Shown piece by piece: positions 25,493 to 34,328 of a stretch of 64,000 nt of DNA. Under the pieces are notes generated by a model that saw nothing but the letters and a program-made list of their open reading frames with translations, did not search any database and was not told where the DNA came from. A program made the position numbers and the translations under genes. This stretch comes from JAZKHT01 sp040385245. GTDB taxonomy: Bacteria; Pseudomonadota; Alphaproteobacteria; Rhodobacterales; Rhodobacteraceae. The stretch covers positions 30,562-94,561 of the forward strand of contig JAZKHT010000005.1 of the NCBI GenBank assembly GCA_040385245.1, given 5' to 3'. The stretch's first letter is position 1. Every line of letters begins with the position of its first letter.

Positions 25493-26149
25493 ATGTTGTT
25501 GACCCTGCGATCTGTGACCAAGACTTATCCCACCAGCGAAGGCCCGCTGAAGGTGCTGGACGGCGTGGGCCTGACGCTGGAACCCGGCCAAACCCTTGCG
25601 CTGACGGGCGAATCCGGGTCGGGGAAAAGCACGCTGCTGCATCTGGCGGCGGGGCTGGACACGGCGGATGCGGGGTCGGTGGCCGTGGCCGGGCAGGACG
25701 TGGCGCAGGCCTCTGATGCGGTGCGCGCCCGGTTGCGACGCGGGACGGTCGGCCTTGTGTTTCAGCAGTTCAACCTGATCCCGTCGCTGGATGTCGCGGC
25801 GAACCTGTCGTTTCAGGCCCGCCTTGCCGGGCGGCACGATCCGGCGTGGACACAGGAATTGGCCGACGCACTGGGGCTGTCCGCCTTGCTGACGCGCTAT
25901 CCCGAACAGTTGTCCGGCGGCCAGCAACAGCGTGTCGCCATCGGGCGCACGCTGGCACCCAAGCCCCGTCTGGTGCTGGCCGATGAACCTACCGGAAACC
26001 TGGACGAGGCGACGGGCGATGCGGTGCTGGCGCTGATGCTGCGGTTGGTCGCGCAGACGGGGGCGGGGTTGCTGATGGTCACCCATTCACCGCGTCTGGC
26101 CGACAGGCTGGACGCGCGCGTTCACCTGACCGCCGGTCGCATCGCATGA
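25493..26149 (+). CDS. ABC transporter ATP-binding protein (LolD/MacB type)
   Basis: This 218-aa ATPase belongs to the group that drives FtsX-type permeases. The Walker A motif is GESGSGKST (about residues 38-46), the signature is LSGGQQQR, and Walker B is LVLADEPTGNLDE. The start at 25493 has an AAGGA site. Its stop overlaps the permease start by four bases (ATGA), so the two are made together. Such pairs move lipoproteins or transmit mechanical signals rather than import solutes. Confidence 0.92.
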   Translation: MLLTLRSVTKTYPTSEGPLKVLDGVGLTLEPGQTLALTGESGSGKSTLLHLAAGLDTADAGSVAVAGQDVAQASDAVRARLRRGTVGLVFQQFNLIPSLDVAANLSFQARLAGRHDPAWTQELADALGLSALLTRYPEQLSGGQQQRVAIGRTLAPKPRLVLADEPTGNLDEATGDAVLALMLRLVAQTGAGLLMVTHSPRLADRLDARVHLTAGRIA

Positions 26150-28488
26150 CCGGGCTTCTGGCGCTGCTGTCGCATTGGCGCAGGCATCCGGTGCAGCTTG
26201 CCATGCTGCTGCTGGGGCTGTCGCTGGCCACCGCCCTGTGGTCCGGGGTGCAGGCCATCAACGCCGAGGCGCGGGCCAGCTATGACCGCGCCGCCAACGC
26301 ACTGGGTCAGGACCGGCTGGACCGGCTGGTTCGCCGCGACGGGGCACCGATTCCGATTGCGACCTATGCCGAACTGCGCCGCGCGGGGTGGCAGGCGTCG
26401 CCCGTGATCGAAGGCACGTATTCCGGGTTGCGACTGATCGGCATCGACCCGGTGACCCTGCCCGAACAGGGCCGCCCGGTCGATGTGGGCAATCTTGGCG
26501 ATGTGATCGGCACCGACACGGTCTTTGCCGCCGAAGGCACGGCAGTGCCCGATGGTCTGACCCTGCAACCCGCAGACCTGCCGACGGGGATCGCCGTCAC
26601 CGATATCGCCGTGGCACAGCGTTTGCGGGGGGGGGCAGGGATTTCGCACCTTGTCCTTGATCCCGACGCCGCGCGCCCTGCCCTGCCCGACACGCTGGTG
26701 GTGCAGACAGCCCAAAACGGCACAGATATTGCCCGTCTGACCGACAGCTTTCACCTGAACCTGACAGCCTTTGGCCTGCTGGCTTTTGCGGTGGGGCTGT
26801 TCATCGTTCATTCGGCCATCGGGCTTGCCTTTGAACAACGCCGCGCGGTGTTTCGCACCCTGCGCGCGCTTGGCCTGTCGGCGCGGGCGCTGACGGGGGT
26901 GTTGCTGGCCGAACTGCTGGCGCTGGCGATCATCGGCGGGCTGGCGGGAACGGCGATGGGATATGGCGTTGCCGCCGCCCTGCTGCCCGATGTCGCAGCC
27001 ACCTTGCGCGGTCTTTACGGGGCCGAGGTTCCGGGCACCCTCGCCTTTCGCCCCGGCTGGTGGGCGGCAGGGATGGGCATTGCGGTTGCAGGCACACTGG
27101 TCGCGGCAGGGCAAAGCCTGTGGCGAGTCTGGACGATGCCGCTGCTGGCCCCGGCACAGCCAAGGGCCTGGGCGCGCGCCTCGGCCCGCAGTTTGCGCTG
27201 GCAGGCGGGCTTGGGTGTTGCGCTGATGATGGCGACGGTGATTCTTGGCCTTGGCGGCACCGGACTGTTTGCCGGGTTCGCCATGCTGGCCAGCCTGTTG
27301 ATGGGCGCGGCCCTTCTGCTGCCGGTGCTGCTGACGGCCATCACGGCCTTTGCGCAGGGCCGTGCAGCGGGCGTTCTGCCGCAGTGGTTCTGGGCCGACA
27401 CCCGTCAGCAATTGCCCGGCCTGTCGCTGGCACTGATGGCGCTGCTGTTGGCGCTGGCGGCGAATGTCGGGGTCGGAACCATGGTCGCCAGCTTTCGGCT
27501 GACTTTTACAGGCTGGCTGGATCAGCGTCTTGCATCCGAGCTGTATCTGACCGCGCAGGACGAGGCCCAAGCCGCCCGCATCGTTATGTGGCTGGCCCCG
27601 CGCACCGACGCCGTTCTGCCGATCTGGCAGGCCGACACCCCGTTGCTGGGCCAAAGGGCCGAAGTTTATGGCGTCGCTGACCATCCGACCTATCGCGACA
27701 ACTGGCCGATGATCGACGCGCTTCCCGGCGTATGGGACGCCGTTGCCGCAGGTCAGGGCGTGCTGGCGAACGAACAGCTTTACCGCCGCGCGGGGTTGCG
27801 GCTTGGCGATACGGTCACTCTGCCCGGCGGCGCGCTGCCGATCGTTGGGGTCTATTCCGACTACGGCAACCCCAACCCGCAGGTGTTGATCTCGACGGAC
27901 CAACTGATCGTGCGTTTTCCAGACGTGCCACGCCTGCGCTATGGCCTGCGCGTGACCCCGGACAAGGCGGCAAAGCTTGCCGCCGACCTGCGGGCGACGT
28001 TCGATCTGCCCGTCGATGCGGTGGTTGACAACGCCAGCATCAAGGCCCTGTCGCTGCGCATCTTTGAACGCACCTTTGCGGTGACGGCAGCGCTGAATGT
28101 GCTGACGCTGGGGGTGGCGGGCTTGGCGATGTTCGCCAGTTTGCTGACGCTGTCGGGGATGCGCCTGCCGCAACTGGCCCCGGTCTGGGCGATGGGCCTG
28201 ACCCGCCGCCAGCTTGCTGGGCTGGAGTTTGCGCGCACCCTGCTGCTGGCCGCGCTGACCATGCTGGCGGCGCTGCCGCTGGGCCTTGGCCTTGCCTGGG
28301 TCTTGCTGGCGGTGGTCAATGTCGCAGCCTTCGGCTGGCGCCTGCCGATGCACGTCTTTCCAGGCGACTGGCTGCATCTGGCAGGGCTGTCGCTGTTGGC
28401 CGCCGCAATGGCCGCGGTGATCCCGGTGCGCCGCCTTGCCCGCATGGCCCCCACCGATCTGTTGCGGGTGTTCGCCCATGAACGCTAA
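26146..28488 (+). CDS. FtsX-like ABC transporter permease
   Basis: This 780-aa protein has the layout of a duplicated FtsX permease. There is an N-terminal helix, a large periplasmic domain, three helices, a repeat of the layout, and C-terminal helices with the FtsX motif region LNVLTLGVAGLAMFASLLTL. It is the membrane partner of the overlapping ATPase gene. Its length fits the type found with AttH-like lipocalin proteins. Its stop lies inside the start of the next gene, so all three are coupled. Confidence 0.9.
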   Translation: MTGLLALLSHWRRHPVQLAMLLLGLSLATALWSGVQAINAEARASYDRAANALGQDRLDRLVRRDGAPIPIATYAELRRAGWQASPVIEGTYSGLRLIGIDPVTLPEQGRPVDVGNLGDVIGTDTVFAAEGTAVPDGLTLQPADLPTGIAVTDIAVAQRLRGGAGISHLVLDPDAARPALPDTLVVQTAQNGTDIARLTDSFHLNLTAFGLLAFAVGLFIVHSAIGLAFEQRRAVFRTLRALGLSARALTGVLLAELLALAIIGGLAGTAMGYGVAAALLPDVAATLRGLYGAEVPGTLAFRPGWWAAGMGIAVAGTLVAAGQSLWRVWTMPLLAPAQPRAWARASARSLRWQAGLGVALMMATVILGLGGTGLFAGFAMLASLLMGAALLLPVLLTAITAFAQGRAAGVLPQWFWADTRQQLPGLSLALMALLLALAANVGVGTMVASFRLTFTGWLDQRLASELYLTAQDEAQAARIVMWLAPRTDAVLPIWQADTPLLGQRAEVYGVADHPTYRDNWPMIDALPGVWDAVAAGQGVLANEQLYRRAGLRLGDTVTLPGGALPIVGVYSDYGNPNPQVLISTDQLIVRFPDVPRLRYGLRVTPDKAAKLAADLRATFDLPVDAVVDNASIKALSLRIFERTFAVTAALNVLTLGVAGLAMFASLLTLSGMRLPQLAPVWAMGLTRRQLAGLEFARTLLLAALTMLAALPLGLGLAWVLLAVVNVAAFGWRLPMHVFPGDWLHLAGLSLLAAAMAAVIPVRRLARMAPTDLLRVFAHER

Positions 28489-29530
28489 GGCCCTTCTGAT
28501 CGCCCTTTTGTGCGCGACCCCTGCCCTGCCCCAAGGCTTTGCCGGATTGGGTGAGGCGACGGCGGGCTTTGCCCTGCCCGAACCGGGCCGACCCTTTGAC
28601 TTTCCGGCCGACCATGGCGCGCATCCCGAGTACCGGATCGAATGGTGGTATCTGACCGCCACCCTGACCGGGCCGGATGGGACCGACTATGGCGCGCAAT
28701 GGACGCTGTTTCGCACCGCCCTTGCCCCCGGCGGCGGAACGGGCTGGTCCGATCCGAACCTGTGGATGGGTCATGCCGCAGTCACATCTGCGGACAGCCA
28801 CCGCTTTGCCCAACGTCTTGGCCGGGGCGGTGTGGGACAGGCGGGCGTGACAGCACAGCCCTTTGCCGCCTGGATCGACGACTGGCACATGATCAGTCGT
28901 GCTAGCCCCGGTGCCGACGCCCTGTCAGCACTTGATCTGCAAGCCGCTGGCCCCGATTTCGCCTATGCGCTGGCATTGGATGCCACCGGCCCATTGGTTG
29001 CACAGGGCGACAACGGCTATTCGGTCAAATCCGCCAGTGGTCAGGCCAGCCATTACTATTCGCAACCCTTCTACGCCGTCACGGGCCAGATCACGCTGGA
29101 CGGCCGCAATATTCCCGTGACAGGTCAGGCGTGGCTGGACCGCGAATGGTCAAGCCAACCGCTGGCACCTGATCAGACCGGGTGGGACTGGTTTTCCCTG
29201 ATGTTTGATGACGGGGCGCGGATGATGGGATTCCGGCTGCGCGATGCGGGGGCCGGCTACACCTCGGCCACATGGATCGATGCAGACGGCACGGCGACGC
29301 CGATGCCCCCTGGCGCGCTGACGGTGACACCGCTGGACACCACCCCCGTGGCCGGGCGCGACATCCCCACCGAATGGCGCGTGCAACTGCCCGGCAAATC
29401 GCTGGACGTGACCGTTACCGCGCTGAACCCGCAGGCCTATATGCAAACACTTGTCCCCTATTGGGAAGGGCCGATTCACATCACCGGATCGCACACAGGG
29501 CGCGGATATCTTGAGATGACCGGGTATTAG
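28478..29530 (+). CDS. AttH / CrtC-type lipocalin-like protein
   Basis: This 350-aa protein starts with a signal peptide (MNAKALLIALLCATPALPQ) and continues with the lipocalin-like domain shared by Agrobacterium AttH and carotenoid 1,2-hydratase. Landmarks are EYRIEWWYLTATL, WMGHAAVT, GQAWLDREWSSQPL and WDWFSLMFDDG. It is most likely a periplasmic lipid- or hydrophobe-handling protein that works with the upstream ABC ATPase and FtsX permease. There is no other carotenoid gene nearby, so a hydratase role is less likely. The ATG at 28478 overlaps the end of the permease gene. Confidence 0.86.
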   Translation: MNAKALLIALLCATPALPQGFAGLGEATAGFALPEPGRPFDFPADHGAHPEYRIEWWYLTATLTGPDGTDYGAQWTLFRTALAPGGGTGWSDPNLWMGHAAVTSADSHRFAQRLGRGGVGQAGVTAQPFAAWIDDWHMISRASPGADALSALDLQAAGPDFAYALALDATGPLVAQGDNGYSVKSASGQASHYYSQPFYAVTGQITLDGRNIPVTGQAWLDREWSSQPLAPDQTGWDWFSLMFDDGARMMGFRLRDAGAGYTSATWIDADGTATPMPPGALTVTPLDTTPVAGRDIPTEWRVQLPGKSLDVTVTALNPQAYMQTLVPYWEGPIHITGSHTGRGYLEMTGY

Positions 29531-30144
29531 GGCGCAAGCGAACAGCACCCGGTCAGCACCGCCCCATCCCGCACCACGGTGACATCCAGACCAAAGACCA
29601 TATCCGACATTCCATCCGAACAGGCCAAAGGCACGATCACCGCCGTCAGTCCAGACCCCGTCACCACGCGGCGCGGTTCGCGGAAGACGCCACGCGACAG
29701 GACCCGCGCGGCTATCGCCTTGTCCGGGCGGTCCGGGGTGGAAAAGACGATGCCCTTGCGCGCGGGGACAAAGGACCAGAACGGCTCTGTCCCGAAACAG
29801 CGCAGGGTGCGGGGCAAGGCACCATCGTTCCAGACATCTGTGCGGTAGGCCAGAAACCGCATCGAGACCCAACCGCTTTGCCCCGCCAGATTGACCCGGC
29901 CCCAACGCCCTGTGGTGTCGTGGGCGACCACCTCGATCCGCTTGGCATCGCGTGGCAGCGTGCCGATGATGGCCGCCCCTGCGCGCGGCTGTGCACGAAC
30001 GTTCAGCACATCGTTGCGCGCAACGCCCGTGACGTCAAACAAGGTGGGAAGTGTGTATTCCTGCGTCGCCTGCGCGGGCAGCACCAGCACCACCAAGGCG
30101 ATCAGGGCGCCACCCAGACGCATCGCAAATCCCGCAAACCGCAT
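29527..30144 (-). CDS. Secreted protein with bacterial SH3 domain
   Basis: This 205-aa protein has a signal peptide (MRFAGFAMRLGGALIALVVLVLPAQA) and a bacterial SH3 domain (VLNVRAQPRAGAAIIGTLP, then GWVSMRFL). A C-terminal domain (CFGTEPFWSF at its start) follows the SH3 part, a pairing seen in envelope proteins of alphaproteobacteria. SH3 domains of this type often bind cell wall. The ATG at 30144 follows AAGGGGG and begins the signal sequence; an upstream in-frame start would add a poorly supported leader. Convergent with the AttH-like gene, sharing three bases at the stops. Confidence 0.8.
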   Translation of the reverse strand: MRFAGFAMRLGGALIALVVLVLPAQATQEYTLPTLFDVTGVARNDVLNVRAQPRAGAAIIGTLPRDAKRIEVVAHDTTGRWGRVNLAGQSGWVSMRFLAYRTDVWNDGALPRTLRCFGTEPFWSFVPARKGIVFSTPDRPDKAIAARVLSRGVFREPRRVVTGSGLTAVIVPLACSDGMSDMVFGLDVTVVRDGAVLTGCCSLAP

Positions 30145-30225
30145 GACCGCCCCCTTATGCCGCCCGAATGACTGGGCCAAGAATAGACCGCCAAGACCCA
30201 CCCGGCAACGATGCCGCCTCACGGA

Positions 30226-31005
30226 TCAGGTCAATTGCGAAAATCCGCCCGGTTTGAAGCGGACCTTCGCCTCGGGTCCGCGGGGGTCAAGGTCGAAAAG
30301 CGCGGGGCGGGCTGCTAAGTAACTCCGCCAATTGCGTTCGGGCTGCTTGCTGATCAAAACGCCGTGCTGGGCGTGTATGATCCGCGAAAGGTCGACAATC
30401 CGCATACCCTGCCCATTCTTGCTGTTCACGGCAATCACATCGCGGATGCTCCGGTCAAGTGCTGGCCCCTGCAACATCGTCGGCACGCTTGCCTTTGGGA
30501 CTTTCACCGCTGGCACGGGCACTGCGGGGACAGCCACGGTGGGCACGGTCAGCTTCGCAGGCAACGCGGCCACCGGCGTCGGGCATTTTTCCGCCACCAC
30601 CTGCAACTGCGGCTCTAGCTGCTGGAACTCGGCGCAGCCGGCGCGCAGCAAAGGGGGTGCCTTGCCCTCGCCAATCCCGATCACGGTCAGGCCCTTTTCC
30701 CGCAGGCGCAACACAAGGTGCAGGAAATCCTTGTCCGAACTTGCGATGACGACTGTCGAAAATTCACCCGACAGCGCCAGTTCCATCGCATCGACGACCA
30801 GCAGGATGTCGGTCGCGTTCTTTCCCGTTCCCGAATGCAACAACCGATAGCCCGGCGCATCGTGCCAGCGCACCATCGACGCCGCATTGCCATAGACACG
30901 CAGAACATCCACCTGCCCATGGCGTTCTGCCCGGACCCGGATTGTGTCAGCGTGGTCTGCGCTGATATTTTCGCCATCCACAAAGACCGCGACGCGCCCT
31001 GTCAT
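30226..31005 (-). CDS. NYN (PIN-like) RNase domain protein with C-terminal LOTUS-like domain
   Basis: This 259-aa protein has an N-terminal NYN/LabA domain of the PIN nuclease fold: the acidic residues are in VFVDGENI (D10), TDILLVVDAME and SSDKDF, a complete metal site. A proline/valine-rich linker (about residues 145-185) joins it to a C-terminal winged-helix-like region (IRDVIAVNSKNGQGMRIVDL) that resembles OST-HTH/LOTUS domains, which bind RNA. Together these suggest an RNA-processing or RNA-decay role. It is the last core-genome gene before the tRNA-His remnant. Confidence 0.83.
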   Translation of the reverse strand: MTGRVAVFVDGENISADHADTIRVRAERHGQVDVLRVYGNAASMVRWHDAPGYRLLHSGTGKNATDILLVVDAMELALSGEFSTVVIASSDKDFLHLVLRLREKGLTVIGIGEGKAPPLLRAGCAEFQQLEPQLQVVAEKCPTPVAALPAKLTVPTVAVPAVPVPAVKVPKASVPTMLQGPALDRSIRDVIAVNSKNGQGMRIVDLSRIIHAQHGVLISKQPERNWRSYLAARPALFDLDPRGPEAKVRFKPGGFSQLT

Positions 31006-31137
31006 GGAACCCCCTGCACCACCTGATCAAAATCATGCGCGGTCTGGAATAGGTCCGCAAGAACCGGCGACCGCGTGCGGATACTGGCACTTCGAACGCG
31101 GTGCTGTCTTGGCAGGAATGGGGCGAAATGGGGAAAA

Positions 31138-31187
31138 TGGTACAGCTTGCCCGGCTCGAACGGGCGACCCCCAGATCCACAATCTGG
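31138..31187 (-). other. 3' half of tRNA-His (attachment-site remnant)
   Basis: Read on the minus strand this is tRNA positions 27-76: anticodon stem CCAGA/TCTGG around loop TTGTGGA (anticodon GTG, His), variable GGGTC, T-arm GCCCG-TTCGAGC-CGGGC, acceptor strand AAGCTGT, A73 and an encoded CCA. No D-arm precedes it. A73 rather than C73 is a known feature of tRNA-His in many alphaproteobacteria. This is what remains of the target gene after integration of an element at the 3' half. The intact tRNA is predicted at the island's other end, to the right of the window. Confidence 0.8.
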
Positions 31188-31300
31188 AGGTGGCATGTTT
31201 CATGAGCTTTCGCCAAGCTGCGTGAACTTGCGTTAGTAGCCGAAAAACAATGAATTTTACTCTGTCCCATCTGCGTGAAGTTTCGTATGGTTTCACCTAT

Positions 31301-31322
31301 GGTGGTAGCCAGGTGGTAGCCA
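31301..31322 (+). repeat. Tandem 11-bp repeat before the integrase
   Basis: GGTGGTAGCCA occurs twice head-to-tail immediately upstream of the integrase start. Short repeats beside an attachment site and integrase can be recombinase or accessory-protein arm-binding sites; this is inference. Confidence 0.45.
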
Positions 31323-31334
31323 GAGGAAGTACAG

Positions 31335-32603
31335 ATGACCGAGAGCATCAAAGTCATGAAGCGGTCAGTCGACGCGCTTAAAGCGACAGGCGTTCGATAT
31401 GTCGTCTGGGACACTGAGCTCTCTGGCTTTGGTGTCCGCGTAGGAGCGACAGGCGGGAAGACCTACATCTTGAAATACCGGGTTGGTGGCGGCCGCGCCG
31501 GTAGAGTGCGCTGGGGAGTCCTCGGGCAGCATGGTGCTCTGACGCCGGATCAAGCTAGAGACATCGCGCAAGGCTGGGCAGCAGAAGTGGCAGCAGGTGG
31601 CGATCCAGCCGGAGAAAAGATTGCTAAGCGCAAATCGCTCACGGTCGCTGAGCTGATGGCTGACTACCTAAAGAACCACGTAAAGGTGCAAAACAAGCCG
31701 AGCACAGCGACCTATGTCACCGATCTCGTCAAGAGGATCATCTGCAAGGACCCGATTGCAAAACTTAAGGTCCCCGATGTGTCGGATGCAGACGTTTCCA
31801 ACTTTCTAAGCCGCTTGGGGAAAACCCCGACTACGGCAAATCGAGCACGTTCGGCGCTGTCGAAGGCATTTTCGCTTGCTGAAACTTGGGGATACCGAGA
31901 ACGAAATTCCAACCCATGTAACGGCGTCCAGAAGTATCGTGAGAAATCTCGCGAGCGCTTCCTTTCGGCCGCAGAGTTCGCAGCTCTGGGCGAAGCACTG
32001 AGCTCCGCTGACCGTGGTGAACTTGTCGTAACAGACGGTGGCAAATCAAAGCCGGTGCGCGTCAGCAAATGGGCGGTAGCGGCCATTCGCCTGTTGATCT
32101 TCACGGGGGCGCGTCGAGGCGAAATTCTTGGGCTGCGATGGGAATGGATCGATCAACAAGCCGGGCGAGCAAACCTCCCTGACAGCAAGACAGGCCGTAA
32201 GCCTCTTATGCTGCCCCCTGGAGCACTTGCTGTGTTGGAGAGTTTGGAGCGACCGAAGTCAGGCAAAGGCTTTGTCATCCGAGGCGGTGACTACAGCGAT
32301 CCGGAAAAGCCCTTGGTCAACTTGAAAGACCCTTGGGGAATGATCCGCAAAGCTGCTGGGCTACCCGATGTGCGCCCTCACGACCTTCGTCACTCCTTCG
32401 CGTCAGTGATGGTCTCGGGTGGGGCATCGCTTCCCGTGATCGGCGCGCTGCTTGGGCATCGAGACGCCAAGACTACGGCGCGATATGCCCACTTAGCCAC
32501 CGATCCATTGAAGGCAGCTGCGGACCAAGTTGGAGGTATTCTTGCAGCCCATTTGGGCGGCGCTGGTACCGCCAATGTCATCCCAATGATCAAAAAAGCC
32601 TGA
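31335..32603 (+). CDS. Tyrosine recombinase (island integrase)
   Basis: This 422-aa phage-type integrase has the full three-domain layout: an N-terminal DUF4102-like arm-binding domain (VVWDTELSGFGVRVGATG), a core-binding domain (about residues 100-190), and the catalytic domain. The active-site residues are visible: Arg in FTGARRGEILGLRW, HDLRHSFAS, the later His in LLGHRDAKTTARYAH, and the Tyr in that segment. AGAGGAAG precedes the ATG. It lies about 150 bases from the tRNA-His remnant and reads away from it, so it is very likely the enzyme that inserted the island. Its GC content is lower than that of the core genes. Confidence 0.93.
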   Translation: MTESIKVMKRSVDALKATGVRYVVWDTELSGFGVRVGATGGKTYILKYRVGGGRAGRVRWGVLGQHGALTPDQARDIAQGWAAEVAAGGDPAGEKIAKRKSLTVAELMADYLKNHVKVQNKPSTATYVTDLVKRIICKDPIAKLKVPDVSDADVSNFLSRLGKTPTTANRARSALSKAFSLAETWGYRERNSNPCNGVQKYREKSRERFLSAAEFAALGEALSSADRGELVVTDGGKSKPVRVSKWAVAAIRLLIFTGARRGEILGLRWEWIDQQAGRANLPDSKTGRKPLMLPPGALAVLESLERPKSGKGFVIRGGDYSDPEKPLVNLKDPWGMIRKAAGLPDVRPHDLRHSFASVMVSGGASLPVIGALLGHRDAKTTARYAHLATDPLKAAADQVGGILAAHLGGAGTANVIPMIKKA

Positions 32604-33089
32604 ATAGTGTCGATACAGTTCCCATTTATTGTGGGCGTTAATCGTCGCGTTCTATCTCAATCTTTGAGCTACCCCCCCGAAAATCGGACAGTGACGGAAG
32701 CTACGATCCCGATCGTGTCCCAGGGCGTTCTCTAATCGCCTCGGTCAAGTGCTGATCTTGCAGCGCTTCGTCCTCTTATGACCTACACGATGGATCTACG
32801 TGAGGGTTTATCTGCGTGGCAGGAAGGCCGATCGCCAGAGTGGCGCAATGCATAAGTCTGAAGCGTGCGCACACTGGTTCAACTTGCGGCGTCCCTCAGC
32901 TTTCGGCGGGGCCGATCATAGCACGCGTCTAATCGGCGTCATTTTCTCGCCGCTGTGTATCCCATGGCTGTAAGGTCAAGGGTGGTGCCATGTCTTGGCC
33001 AGCCTTCCCTTGACCGAAGCCAGATGCGAAGCCTGATCTGACACACAGAAATCGAACTCTAAGGAAAGATCATCGCGAGGGAAATCCCG
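32604..33089. other. Intergenic region, no gene seen
   Basis: About 490 bases between the integrase and the GST gene with no open frame of note. A C-run followed by GAAAATCGGACAGTGACGG (near 32671) resembles the outer end of some insertion sequences, but no transposase remnant accompanies it. Confidence 0.35.
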
Positions 33090-33758
33090 TCACGCCGCCA
33101 TCGCCATCTGGCTCAGTAAGCCCCCGTGCTTGCGCAGGAAAGCGTGCAGCCGATCAGCGTAGTCGCTCACGACGGCGCCGATCACGGACGGCCGCACGGC
33201 CAGCGCCTTGCGCCAAGACCGGACCTTGGGCAGCCCGTCGAACACGGCTAGGTCGGTGATTGTGTCGAACACGTCGAAATACCGGAAGACTGGGGCGAAG
33301 ACCGCATCGACGACCGAGAAGCGTGTACCTGCGAAATAGGGTCCCTCGCCAAGTGCGTCTTCCAAGCGCGCGAACTTCTCGCGGAGCACCGACAGTTTGG
33401 CATTGAAGATGGCCCGGTCTTTGGTCGTCTCAACCACCCAGATATCGGCCAATATGGACGAACCAAACTCCATCCAGGCGCGGTGTTGCGCCTTTTCGAG
33501 GGGGTCGGCGGAATGCAACGGGTTGGGGCTGGTCTCTTCGAGATACTCGACGATCACGGCACTTTCGAACAGCGTGAAACTGCCAACCTGTAGCAGCGGC
33601 ACCTTCCCCAAAGGAGAGATGGCCTTGAACCATTCGGGCTTATTGGCAAGATCGACGGTGATCCGGTCGAAGGGCACGCCCTTTTCGGCGAGCAATATGG
33701 AAGCGCGCTGTACATAGGGGCAGAGGTCGAACGATACGAGTTTCAGCTTGGGCGACAT
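33090..33758 (-). CDS. Glutathione S-transferase family protein
   Basis: This 222-aa protein has the N-terminal thioredoxin-like domain with SFDLCPYVQRASILL, whose cysteine suggests an omega-, zeta- or beta-like active site, then the cis-proline segment GKVPLLQ and ESAVIVEYLEE for glutathione binding. The C-terminal helical domain includes YFAGTRFSVVDAVFAPVFRY. The second ATG (33758) is chosen because GGAGA is correctly spaced for it and not for the first. Divergent from a MarR regulator, with three palindromic half-sites between them, so it is probably under that regulator's control and induced by an electrophile or phenolic compound. Confidence 0.85.
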   Translation of the reverse strand: MSPKLKLVSFDLCPYVQRASILLAEKGVPFDRITVDLANKPEWFKAISPLGKVPLLQVGSFTLFESAVIVEYLEETSPNPLHSADPLEKAQHRAWMEFGSSILADIWVVETTKDRAIFNAKLSVLREKFARLEDALGEGPYFAGTRFSVVDAVFAPVFRYFDVFDTITDLAVFDGLPKVRSWRKALAVRPSVIGAVVSDYADRLHAFLRKHGGLLSQMAMAA

Positions 33759-33795
33759 GGTCATTCTCCATATGGATGCAATCGCATTGAGATAT

Positions 33796-33837
33796 ATGCA
33801 GGTGCATCCAGAGTCAAGGTTGATGCATCTGCATCAA
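33796..33837. promoter_or_regulatory. Paired MarR operators, ATGCA-N2-TGCAT
   Basis: Two palindromes lie between the GST and MarR genes: ATGCAGGTGCAT at 33796-33807 and the perfect 18-bp TTGATGCATCTGCATCAA at 33820-33837. Their centres are 27 bases apart. A weaker relative (ATGCAATCGCAT) lies further left near 33776-33787. The position between divergent genes fits binding by the MarR dimer and autoregulation. Confidence 0.7.
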
Positions 33838-33854
33838 TCAGGTATCATCGTCGA

Positions 33855-34328
33855 ATGACAAAAGATGTACCCTCCGACAACGTGATCAAAACCTGGGCCA
33901 GGCTCATCCGTGCCGCAAACACGGCGCTTTCCGCGGTGGAACGGGATTTGAAGGCTGCGGGGCATCCGCCTCTTGCGTGGTACGACGTTCTGCTGGAGAT
34001 AAAACGAGCGGGCGAGCCGGGCCTTCGCCCCTTCGAGATGGAAGAGAAGCTTCTTCTGGCCCAGCACAACGTCTCGCGACTGTTGGATCGACTGGAGCTG
34101 AACAGGCTGATCGTCCGCAGACCCGCCAATGAAGACGGCCGCGGGCAACGGATCGCCATTACGGACACGGGCCTCGGGCTACTTGACGCGATGTGGCCGG
34201 ATTACCGGGCCGCGATTCAGCGCCATGTCGGGGACAAGATTAAAAATGACGATGACGCAGAGCTACTTTGCCACTTGCTTGGCGGCCTGCTGAGCGCAGA
34301 CAGCGCCCTGCCCCGGCCCGGATCATAG
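33855..34328 (+). CDS. MarR family transcriptional regulator
   Basis: This 157-aa protein has the winged-helix DNA-binding fold of MarR: the recognition region LLLAQHNVSRLLDRLELNRL (about residues 75-94) and the wing with RPANEDGRGQRIAIT. Helices at both ends form the dimer interface. Members of this family typically repress a neighbouring gene until a small lipophilic or phenolic ligand is bound. The divergent GST gene and the palindromes between the two are the evident target. Confidence 0.87.
   Translation: MTKDVPSDNVIKTWARLIRAANTALSAVERDLKAAGHPPLAWYDVLLEIKRAGEPGLRPFEMEEKLLLAQHNVSRLLDRLELNRLIVRRPANEDGRGQRIAITDTGLGLLDAMWPDYRAAIQRHVGDKIKNDDDAELLCHLLGGLLSADSALPRPGS

Noticed and set aside
26122..28662. 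A long minus-strand open frame of 846 codons under the FtsX permease gene
   Set aside because: It has no domain or signal and extremely biased composition. It mirrors the high-GC coding strand of the permease, which has a good start, an overlap with the ATPase, and clear membrane segments.
28478..29530. Carotenoid 1,2-hydratase (CrtC) proper
   Set aside because: No other carotenoid gene is nearby and the gene is coupled to an ABC/FtsX pair, the AttH-type context.
31138..31230. A complete tRNA-His gene with unusual D-arm
   Set aside because: An upstream GCAGCTT could pair with AAGCTGT, but the intervening 27 bases do not form a D-arm. The hairpin AGCTT/AAGCT explains the match better, so only the 3' half is reported.
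32671..32700. Possible insertion-sequence end near GAAAATCGGACAGTGACGG
   Set aside because: No inverted partner and no transposase remnant accompany it within the region.
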